Translations under genes and position numbers: made by a program | Notes under the pieces: generated by a model | Told to the model about the DNA's origin: nothing | Database searches by the model: none | The model's input: the letters and a program-made list of their open reading frames with translations, nothing else | Assembly (NCBI GenBank): GCA_009777735.1 | Contig: WRLF01000002.1 | Span: 62,001 to 126,000 of the forward strand | Reading direction: 5' to 3' | DNA from: Treponema sp. | GTDB lineage: Bacteria; Spirochaetota; Spirochaetia; Treponematales; Breznakiellaceae | DNA: 64,000 nucleotides | In this document: positions 19,089 to 26,450 of the stretch, piece after piece | How positions within the stretch are numbered: the stretch's first letter is position 1 | Layout of the letters: every line of letters begins with the position of its first letter

Positions 19089-20215
19089 TATGTTTCCAGA
19101 ATCAAATTAATGTTCAAATTCGGTATACCGTTATTGCTTGACCCAAAGCCGCGGAAATGATTTTCCCAGGTTGATGACCATATATTCTCAGACGGAAATC
19201 CGGTATAACCCGTTGCACCGGCAGGTACCCGCACCGTAACATTTTTAACTGTATTTATATTTTGAAACATAGTTACTCCAATTAGTGGATCAACCGGCCC
19301 CAGGGTGACAATAAGTGAAGTGGCTGCGGTCTCGCTGAAGGCACCGGCGCCGATTGAGTCAGCCGCCGGGAAAGATACACTGGTCAGGCTGGAGCAGCCC
19401 CTGAATGCAGTGCCGCCGATTTCGGTAGCTGCCGGGAAAGACACGCTGGTCAGGCTCGTGCAGCCCTGGAAGGCGCCGCCGCCGATTAATGTAGCTGCCG
19501 GGAAGGACACGTTGGTCAGGCTGATGTTATCAAGGAAGGCGCCGTCGCCGATGGCAGCAGCTGCCGGGATGTTTACATTGGTCAGGTTAGTGCAGCCCAT
19601 AAAGGCAAGATGGCCGATGGCAGTAGCCGCTGGGAAAGGCGGAGTTGTCTTATGGCTGGTAACCCGTACTAAGTTTATACAACCATAGAAAGCACTGTTG
19701 CCAATGGAAGTAATATTCACCGGCAGCGTGATTTGGGTTAACCCCGTACAACCCTGGAAGGCATTGTTATCAATGGAAGTAATGCTTGCAGGCAGTTCGG
19801 GCATGTTAAGCTTTTTGTTATCAGTAAAAGCATAAGCACCGATAGTTGAGAGCATCGCTCCGCTAAACGATTCCAGATTGGTGAAAAATCTAAATAATGG
19901 AATAGCGCTTGTGCCGCCTGCAATTCCGGTTGCCGTATCCGGCAGGATGAGCAATACTATTTTTTTCTTTCCTGTTGAGCTGCTGCTTACAGGGTCAAAT
20001 GTCCCATTGGAGCGTAAACCGCCGCCGATTGCGCTGTCAGAACGGGTGTAGCCGGAAAGGTCAAGTGTGCCGTTAAATGTACTGTTGGCTGCAATGCCCC
20101 GGAGTAACTCCAGCCATCGCACTTCAGTCAATGGTCCTTTTGGTTCCGATTTAGGCTCCTGTTCGCAAGGATCTAGCATAAGTGAATATATGCCGGTAAA
20201 AATGGCGGCATCCAT
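19085..20215 (-). CDS. BspA-type LRR surface protein, possibly frameshifted at its start
   Basis: At least 376 residues with about eight LRR_5 repeats (AFxGCTxLTxVxFPAATxIGGG) from residue 130 to 320 and a C-terminal NLNINLILETY segment shared with its paralogues. The N-terminus is odd. The ATG at 20215 has no good ribosome-binding site and encodes a Cys (LMLDPC) after a hydrophobic stretch lacking basic residues. An AAGGAG 6 bases before another ATG lies 23 bases upstream but in a different frame (MYRNSLV). Joining the two would give a normal lipoprotein signal peptide, so a one- or two-base change may have broken the start. It converges with the protease/LRR gene (4-base overlap). Confidence 0.8.
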   Translation of the reverse strand: MDAAIFTGIYSLMLDPCEQEPKSEPKGPLTEVRWLELLRGIAANSTFNGTLDLSGYTRSDSAIGGGLRSNGTFDPVSSSSTGKKKIVLLILPDTATGIAGGTSAIPLFRFFTNLESFSGAMLSTIGAYAFTDNKKLNMPELPASITSIDNNAFQGCTGLTQITLPVNITSIGNSAFYGCINLVRVTSHKTTPPFPAATAIGHLAFMGCTNLTNVNIPAAAAIGDGAFLDNISLTNVSFPAATLIGGGAFQGCTSLTSVSFPAATEIGGTAFRGCSSLTSVSFPAADSIGAGAFSETAATSLIVTLGPVDPLIGVTMFQNINTVKNVTVRVPAGATGYTGFPSENIWSSTWENHFRGFGSSNNGIPNLNINLILETY

Positions 20216-20345
20216 GAAACCAAACTGTTCCTGTACATGTAATACTCCTTTTTTAACTTGATTTTACAATTCTGATCCTGCATTAAAAAATACACATATA
20301 TGCCATATAGTCATATATTTCTCAATTTATATGTCTATATACTTG

Positions 20346-20373
20346 TTGTCAATGCCTAAAAAGTGAATATCAT
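20346..20373 (+). promoter_or_regulatory. promoter of XRE regulator gene
   Basis: TTGTCA at 20346-20351, 16-base spacer, TATCAT at 20368-20373. The 186-base gap between the divergent LRR gene and the regulator is AT-rich and holds nothing else clear. Confidence 0.4.
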
Positions 20374-20401
20374 CATCTTTGTATGACATAAAGGATAACA
20401 A

Positions 20402-20752
20402 ATGACAGATCTTAGGCAATTATTGGGAAAAAATATTAAGATTTATAGAAAATCCTGTAATATTTCTCAATCAAAACTTGCCGAAAATGTTGATACAGCG
20501 ACTAATTACATTTCGGCGATTGAAGCTGGAAGACGTTTTCCTTCTGTTAAAATGCTCGAAAAGATAGCTGCTGCATTGGGAATAGATATAATTGAATTAT
20601 TTTCTGTAAAACCCATACAATTTGAGAGAGAAAAAAAGGAACTGGAAGAGCAAATTTGGCAAGATATTGGACAAAACCTCTCATGGTATATTTCAAAAAA
20701 ACTGACAGATATTCAATCAAAGACTGCACACAGAACCAAAAGCACAAAGTAA
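20402..20752 (+). CDS. XRE-family helix-turn-helix regulator
   Basis: A 116-residue protein with a Cro/CI-type helix-turn-helix at residues 8-62 (SQSKLAENVDTATNYISAIEAGRRFPS). A charged helical tail follows. AAAGGA lies 7 bases before the ATG. It is divergent from the LRR gene at 19085-20215. A related regulator at 59240-59611 is likewise divergent from an LRR gene, so control of the LRR proteins is likely. It is followed after 9 bases by the isomerase gene, probably on one transcript. Confidence 0.88.
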   Translation: MTDLRQLLGKNIKIYRKSCNISQSKLAENVDTATNYISAIEAGRRFPSVKMLEKIAAALGIDIIELFSVKPIQFEREKKELEEQIWQDIGQNLSWYISKKLTDIQSKTAHRTKSTK

Positions 20753-20761
20753 GGGGGAAAA

Positions 20762-21583
20762 ATGCTGCCAGTTATGCTGCAACTGTATACCGTTAGGGAA
20801 GAATTACAAAATGATTTTGACGGGTCGCTTGAGGAAGTAGCCCGAATCGGCTACCAGTATGTGGAACTGGCGCTCGCCCGGTCATTTGGTAAAACCGCAG
20901 ATCAATTTAAGGCATCTTTGGATAAAGCGGGGCTGAGCGCCGTTTCCGCCCATGTCCCCTACAGAGACATGATTGCTGATCCTGAAAATAATATTGATTT
21001 TCATATCGCTGTTGGCTGTAAATACATTGTTATCCCTTATTTGGATGATGCAGACCGAAGCACCGGACCGCATTACGATGAAGTTAAAAAGGGTATTGCA
21101 CGATTGGGTGAAACAATAAACAAAAAAGGCGCTACCCTGCTGTATCATAACCACGAATTTGAATTTGCTGATTACAATGGAAAATATGCCCTGGATGATC
21201 TTTTTGACAGTATTCCCGCCGAACTGCTCCAGACCGAAATTGACGTATGCTGGGTAAAAGCAGGCGGAGTTGACCCGGCGGACTATATTCTTAAATATAC
21301 CGGACGTTCTCCGGTGATCCATTTAAAAGATTTCGATCCTTCTGCGGAGAAATCAGTTAAAGCCGAATATGATCTCATTGGAGAAGAAAAAAAAGCAAAT
21401 GCGCCGGGCTCTTTCCCTTTCCGGTCTCTGGGTCAGGGAATAGTGGATATTCCGGGCATCATCAAAGCAGCCGAAAAAGCCGGGACTCAATGGCTTGTGG
21501 TGGAACAGGACCTTCCTTCTCCCGGAAAAACCCCGATGGAATGCGCCAGGGAAAGTTTTGATTATCTGATGAGTTGCATGTGA
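20762..21583 (+). CDS. sugar phosphate isomerase/epimerase (AP endonuclease-2 TIM barrel)
   Basis: A 273-residue protein of the xylose-isomerase-like TIM-barrel superfamily. Visible metal-ligand segments are YHNHEFEF (about residue 127), EIDVCWVKAGG (about 160), VIHLKDFD (about 184) and WLVVEQD near the end. Family members interconvert sugars or act on inositols; the precise substrate cannot be assigned. The start has a strong GGGGGA ribosome-binding site. It sits 9 bases after the XRE gene, so it may be co-transcribed with the regulator. Confidence 0.85.
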   Translation: MLPVMLQLYTVREELQNDFDGSLEEVARIGYQYVELALARSFGKTADQFKASLDKAGLSAVSAHVPYRDMIADPENNIDFHIAVGCKYIVIPYLDDADRSTGPHYDEVKKGIARLGETINKKGATLLYHNHEFEFADYNGKYALDDLFDSIPAELLQTEIDVCWVKAGGVDPADYILKYTGRSPVIHLKDFDPSAEKSVKAEYDLIGEEKKANAPGSFPFRSLGQGIVDIPGIIKAAEKAGTQWLVVEQDLPSPGKTPMECARESFDYLMSCM

Positions 21584-21620
21584 TAAAAATAATGAAAGTC
21601 AAAACCGCGGCTGATACCTG

Positions 21621-22874
21621 TTATTTGTTACTTACTTTTATCCTGTCAATGCGGTTGCCATCCATGTCAAGAACAGTGAGACAGTAGTCGTGATAATCAA
21701 AACTGTCGCCAATGCGGGGCAGTTCGCCGGCAAGGGAAAGGAGAAAGCCGGCAAGGGTGTGGTAATCGCCGGAGGCGGCAAGATCGGGTATGGACAGAAG
21801 CGCGGCGGCATCATCAATATTAAGTGCGCCGCTGACATTCCATGAGCCGTCTTCCTGCCGGACTACTTCTTCCTCTCCTGATGCGGAGGCGGTTAACTCC
21901 CCGACAATTTCTTCCATGAGGTCGCGGACTGAAACCATCCCGGCAAAACCGCCGTATTCGTCCATGACAAAAAGATACTGCGCTTTACCCCGTTTGAACG
22001 ATTCAAAGGCCTGCAGCGCCGGCATTGTTTCGGGGACCAGTTCAGCGTTTTTTATGATGGAGTGCAGACCGGAAGGTGTGTTGGAGTTAAAATCGAGGAT
22101 GATATCTTCCAGGTAGGCGGCGCCAACGATTGAATCAAGGGTGCCGTCAGCGACAGGGAAACAACGCTGTTCCCGGTGTTCCAGGGCTTTTGCACGTACT
22201 TCTTCGGGAGGAGTTTTAATATCAAACCATTGTATTTCGGAACGATGGGTCATAAACGCACCCAGAGGTTTATCTCCCAGATAAAACACCCCCTCTACCA
22301 TTGTCCGTTCTTTACTTGCAACAATACCGGATTTTTCTCCTTCTTCGAGCGCAAGGCGCAGTTCATCTTCAGTCATGGTTCCCTGTCCTGTTTCACCGTG
22401 GGCTGCCAGACGCATCCGTTCCGCTGCCGCCTGGGTCAGGCGAAACAGCGGACTCAACGGGACGGTCAATGCCCGGAACAGGGGAAACAACGCCATGGCG
22501 GCAGGTTCCGGTGCAGCGCGGGCTATCAGTCTGGGAATTAGTTCGCCGGGGAGCAGGAAAGCACAGATAAGCGCTGCGGCGCAGCCGGCAGCATGGATGG
22601 GGGATGATTGCCCAACACTCATTCCGCCAAGAACAGCGGCAATGGTTCTCAGGGTGCAGACCAAAAAACGGACAGCCATAAAGTAAATTCCCGGGTTTCC
22701 CGCTGCCTCAATGACACGGCGGTATTTTTGCGCTTTCGCATAGTGCCTGGTGCCCTGGCTGCCGGCGTCTGCTGCCGCTTTCTGCATGCGGGGTATTCGT
22801 ACCGACTGTAATGCCTGCATAAAAAGAACAAAAAAACCGCTTGTCAGGATTAATACGATTATTATAACTATCAT
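21621..22874 (-). CDS. CNNM/CorC-family membrane protein with CBS pair
   Basis: A 417-residue membrane protein of the HlyC/CorC type, linked in the family to Mg2+/Co2+ handling. Residues 1-150 form the DUF21 membrane domain with about four segments. A CBS pair (about 195-320) includes FMTHRSEIQWFDI and YLFVMDEYGGFAGMVSVRDLMEEIVGE, a family signature. The C-terminal transporter-associated domain ends ELPRIGDSFDYHDYCLTVLDMDGNRIDRIKV. Its start codon shares one base with the stop of the preceding HD-GYP-like gene (TAATG), so translation is coupled. Confidence 0.88.
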   Translation of the reverse strand: MIVIIIVLILTSGFFVLFMQALQSVRIPRMQKAAADAGSQGTRHYAKAQKYRRVIEAAGNPGIYFMAVRFLVCTLRTIAAVLGGMSVGQSSPIHAAGCAAALICAFLLPGELIPRLIARAAPEPAAMALFPLFRALTVPLSPLFRLTQAAAERMRLAAHGETGQGTMTEDELRLALEEGEKSGIVASKERTMVEGVFYLGDKPLGAFMTHRSEIQWFDIKTPPEEVRAKALEHREQRCFPVADGTLDSIVGAAYLEDIILDFNSNTPSGLHSIIKNAELVPETMPALQAFESFKRGKAQYLFVMDEYGGFAGMVSVRDLMEEIVGELTASASGEEEVVRQEDGSWNVSGALNIDDAAALLSIPDLAASGDYHTLAGFLLSLAGELPRIGDSFDYHDYCLTVLDMDGNRIDRIKVSNK

Positions 22875-24007
22875 TAAATCTCTTCACGGGCGAGGGGGCG
22901 GACAATGTACAGTTCGTCCTGGGAAGTACGCATAACTTTATTGTTCCCGTCGGGCATTACTTCACCGAAAATTTGCACGATTGGGTAGCGGGGATTTTCC
23001 GGAACAACATCTATTACCTGGCCTTTTTTCCCGCTGGATAACAGCACATACAGTCCGATGGGGTAAATTGATAATGAGTTCACCAGTGCGCGGATAACCG
23101 TTTCATCGTATTGCTTCCCTTCGTTTCTTAATAATTCCAGCATCCCGGTATAACCGTCTTTTGCTTCCTTATGGGGACGTTTTGATAAAATAGCCTCATA
23201 GGAACAGGCAACAGCAATGATTTTCGCATACAGACTGATTTGATTGCCTTTTATTTTTTGAGGGTAACCCGTTCCATTTTCCCGTTCATGGTGTTCAAGT
23301 ACCGCATTGCAAATCATCAGGGGAAAATTCATTGACTTGAGAAGATTGCAACCAAGAATAGTGTGGGTGGATAATAGTTTTTTCTCCTGATCCGTTAGCG
23401 GCCGTGCACCCTGGTACAACTGCGGGGGCAGCTTGATCATTCCAATTTCATGAAACAGCGCTGCAACGCCCAGTTCTATGAGTTTGTGGTTTGGCATTTT
23501 CATGGCAAGCCCGATGATGATGGTAAAAACAGTAGAACGTGCCGAGTGTACAACGAGATAATCCTTTGAATTTTCCGGTTCTGCCTTATGTTCAACCCGC
23601 ATTAGGTAACGGTGGTTTTCGCGAACAAAATCACAGGCGGTTTTTATGCTTTCCGCTGCCTGTGTGTAGTTAAGGGCTCCTTTTTTTTCCGCCAGGGTAA
23701 AAAGCGTTTCGACATTCTTTTGGAATGATTCATAAAATTGTTCTGCCTGCTGGATCTTGTCTTGATCGCCTATGGTCCCGTGAGATCCTGAGGCGCTTCC
23801 CGTATCGGTGTGTATTGAGTCAGAAATATAATGATCTTTTGGTTCACCGTCACTGTACACCAGGTTGAAACCCCATTTGCTTAGTGTTTTTTCGAGGTCT
23901 GCGGAGAATGGGAGCTGGGGTACTGTCAGGATAAATTCTTTGTCAAGATACACAGGCTTGGAAAAGTAGCTTGACGGTGAAATCTCCTTAACCGGAAATT
24001 CGTTCAT
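22874..24007 (-). CDS. HD-GYP-like domain protein with altered HD motif
   Basis: A 377-residue protein. The N-terminal 100 residues are unassigned. Residues about 145-300 are an HD-GYP domain by the HHERENGTGYP motif and surrounding helices. The normal HDxGK metal site reads HEIGM, so one metal ligand and the Lys are changed. The protein may be an inactive c-di-GMP binder or have altered activity. A short beta region follows (VLLSSGKKGQVIDVVPENPRYPIVQIF), a common tail of this group. It is translationally coupled to the CorC-like gene. Compare the intact HDVGK of the 33277-34368 product. Confidence 0.82.
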   Translation of the reverse strand: MNEFPVKEISPSSYFSKPVYLDKEFILTVPQLPFSADLEKTLSKWGFNLVYSDGEPKDHYISDSIHTDTGSASGSHGTIGDQDKIQQAEQFYESFQKNVETLFTLAEKKGALNYTQAAESIKTACDFVRENHRYLMRVEHKAEPENSKDYLVVHSARSTVFTIIIGLAMKMPNHKLIELGVAALFHEIGMIKLPPQLYQGARPLTDQEKKLLSTHTILGCNLLKSMNFPLMICNAVLEHHERENGTGYPQKIKGNQISLYAKIIAVACSYEAILSKRPHKEAKDGYTGMLELLRNEGKQYDETVIRALVNSLSIYPIGLYVLLSSGKKGQVIDVVPENPRYPIVQIFGEVMPDGNNKVMRTSQDELYIVRPLAREEI

Positions 24008-24009
24008 TA

Positions 24010-24038
24010 TTGACTTGCCTCTTTTTTTTCATTAATAT
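24010..24038 (+). promoter_or_regulatory. promoter of aminotransferase operon
   Basis: TTGACT at 24010-24015, 17-base spacer, TAATAT at 24033-24038; a ribosome-binding site (AGGAG) lies before the ATG at 24103. Confidence 0.55.
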
Positions 24039-24102
24039 GAATCTGTATACGCACTCATACTAATTTTAATACATTTTCCGCTTAATTGCTAGGAGCAGGA
24101 GC

Positions 24103-25335
24103 ATGAAAGACATTAATAAATCGGTAAAACTTGACAATGTGTGTTATGATATCCGCGGAACAGTTCTCAAAGAGGCAAAACGGCTTGAAGAAGACGGGTT
24201 TAAAGTAATAAAGCTCAATATTGGCAACCCCGCCGCTTTTGGTTTTAACGCCCCCGATGAAATTCTCCACGACATGATTATCAATCTGCATAATGCCCAG
24301 GGTTATGGCGATTCCCGCGGGCTGTTTGCTGCCCGTAAAGCCATTATGCACGATTTTCAGAACAAGGGCGTAATGGATGTCGGCATTGATGACATTTTCA
24401 TCGGGAACGGGGTAAGCGAGCTGATAATGACGGCAATGCAGGGGCTGCTGAACCTGGGTGACGAAGTACTCGTTCCCATGCCCGATTACCCCCTGTGGAC
24501 TGCGGCGGTTACCATTGCAGGAGGCAAGGCTGTACATTATCTGTGCGACGAATCGGCAGATTGGAACCCGGACATTGACGACATCCGCTCAAAAGTGAGC
24601 TCCCGAACAAGAGCCATTGTGGTCATCAATCCCAATAACCCCACCGGCGCGGTCTACGACCGTTCCATCCTTGAAAGCATAGCTGCCATAGCCCGTGAAC
24701 ACGAACTGATTGTATACGCTGACGAGATCTACAGCCGGATGACTTATGAAGATGCTGTTTTTATCCCCATGTCTACCATCGCCCCTGACATCCTCACTAT
24801 CAGCTTTGACGGTTTATCAAAGTCGTGGCGTTCTGCGGGTTTCCGTGCCGGCTGGATGGTTCTTTCGGGAAATAAAAAATCCGCCGCAGGCTATGTTGAG
24901 GGTCTTGAGATACTTTCCAATATGCGGTTATGTTCCAACATGCCTGCGCAATTCGGCATTCAAACCGCTCTTGGCGGTTTCCAAAGCGTAAAAGAACTGC
25001 TCCTTCCCGGCGGACGCTTACGTGAGCAGCGCGACATCGCAGTAAGCATTGTTAACTCCATTCCTGGTCTATCGGTAGTTAAACCAAAAGGCGCCCTGTA
25101 CTGCTTCCCAAAAGTTGACATCAAGCGTTTTAACATCACCAATGACGAACAATTAATGCTCGACTTGCTGCGCGATCAGCATCTGCTGCTGGTACACGGC
25201 ACCGGTTTTAACTGGCAAGTACCCGATCACTTCCGTATTGTGTTCCTCCCCGACAAAGACACCCTTGCCGATGCACTCCGCCGGCTGGGCAATTTTTTTG
25301 CAGAATACAGGCAAATACCGGAAGGGAACCGGTAA
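24103..25335 (+). CDS. PLP-dependent aminotransferase, AlaA-like
   Basis: Class I/II aminotransferase of 410 residues. Signatures: NIGNPAAFGF at the start, VPMPDYPLW, VINPNNPTGAVY, YADEIYSRM and the PLP-binding Lys240 in SFDGLSKSWRSAGFRAGW. The closest pattern is the glutamate-pyruvate aminotransferase AlaA, so alanine synthesis from pyruvate is a likely role. The ribosome-binding site AGGAG is well spaced. It starts an operon with a phosphoesterase (37-base gap) and the HrpB helicase (19-base gap). Confidence 0.9.
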   Translation: MKDINKSVKLDNVCYDIRGTVLKEAKRLEEDGFKVIKLNIGNPAAFGFNAPDEILHDMIINLHNAQGYGDSRGLFAARKAIMHDFQNKGVMDVGIDDIFIGNGVSELIMTAMQGLLNLGDEVLVPMPDYPLWTAAVTIAGGKAVHYLCDESADWNPDIDDIRSKVSSRTRAIVVINPNNPTGAVYDRSILESIAAIAREHELIVYADEIYSRMTYEDAVFIPMSTIAPDILTISFDGLSKSWRSAGFRAGWMVLSGNKKSAAGYVEGLEILSNMRLCSNMPAQFGIQTALGGFQSVKELLLPGGRLREQRDIAVSIVNSIPGLSVVKPKGALYCFPKVDIKRFNITNDEQLMLDLLRDQHLLLVHGTGFNWQVPDHFRIVFLPDKDTLADALRRLGNFFAEYRQIPEGNR

Positions 25336-25372
25336 TTGACTAAAAATCCATTTAATACAGAGTCGGCTTAGT

Positions 25373-26431
25373 ATGGCGGAAACAAATTTTTTCAACGACC
25401 TCAGCAGCCGCCATCTTACACCCGATGCGGTACTTGATATTTCCGGCGGAGGCAAAGCGTTCATAATCAGTGATTTGCATATGGGTGCGGGCAGACGGGA
25501 TGATCTGGCGGAAAACGGCGGATTGCTCATCAGCCTGCTGGAACATTACTACTTCGCTAATGACTGGCATTTGATTTTGAACGGTGACATCGAAGAGCTG
25601 CACCGTCACCCCCTTGAACATATTGAGAAACGCTGGAAGGATCTTTTTAGGGTATTCAATCTTTTTAATAAATATAACCGCCTGTATAAACTTGTCGGCA
25701 ATCATGACGATGAATTGCTGCTTAAACGAGCATACCATTATCCCCTGTACAGCGTGATCCAAATTGACACCGGAGTGATTCCGGCCTATGTTTACCACGG
25801 TCATCAATCATCGGTCATTTACCGCAATTTTAACAAACTCATGGGCGCGGGTATCCGTTATGTGCTTAAACCGTTTGGGATAAAAAACATTTCATCGGGA
25901 CGAAGCCCCCACCGGCGTTATTTTGTAGAAAAAGCCGCTTATAATTTTTCATTAAACAATGATTGCATATCAATAATCGGGCATACCCACCGGCCGTTGT
26001 TTGAATCTCTTGGCCGCTTTGATTATATTAAGTTTGAGATAGAGCGGCTCTGTCTGGATTATCCGGCAGCAGCGGCTGAAGACAGGGAGCGCATAGAGGC
26101 GGAAGTTAAAATGCTCAGGCGTGAATTGAGTAAGCTCAAACGGAAAGAGCGCAGGGATGTGCTGAGGCACAGCCTGTACGGAGATGAATTGCCGGTACCC
26201 TGCCTGTTCAACTCCGGTTGTGCCATCGGTAAAAAAGGTCTTACCGCCATTGAAATCGGCAGCGAGGACATTGCTCTTGTGTATTGGTACACCGACGACC
26301 GGGGGCGATCCTTTGTCAGCAGGGGCGGATTTACAACCGAAAAACTTCCCGGCACAACATGTAACCGCGTTGTCCTGAATCACAACCGCCTTGACTATAT
26401 CAGATCGAAAATAAAGCTGCTGGGTAAATGA
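25373..26431 (+). CDS. calcineurin-like metallophosphoesterase
   Basis: A 352-residue metallophosphoesterase. All five metal blocks are visible: IISDLHMGAG, LNGDIEEL, VGNHDDELL, YHGHQSS and IIGHTHRP. A helical, Lys/Arg/Glu-rich insertion (about 215-265) precedes the end. The UDP-2,3-diacylglucosamine hydrolase branch shares SDLH and GNHD blocks, but the substrate is not clear and treponemes of this kind do not all make lipid A. No signal peptide. It lies in an operon between the aminotransferase and hrpB. Confidence 0.82.
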   Translation: MAETNFFNDLSSRHLTPDAVLDISGGGKAFIISDLHMGAGRRDDLAENGGLLISLLEHYYFANDWHLILNGDIEELHRHPLEHIEKRWKDLFRVFNLFNKYNRLYKLVGNHDDELLLKRAYHYPLYSVIQIDTGVIPAYVYHGHQSSVIYRNFNKLMGAGIRYVLKPFGIKNISSGRSPHRRYFVEKAAYNFSLNNDCISIIGHTHRPLFESLGRFDYIKFEIERLCLDYPAAAAEDRERIEAEVKMLRRELSKLKRKERRDVLRHSLYGDELPVPCLFNSGCAIGKKGLTAIEIGSEDIALVYWYTDDRGRSFVSRGGFTTEKLPGTTCNRVVLNHNRLDYIRSKIKLLGK

Positions 26432-26450
26432 ACAGGGTAATGCAAAAACA

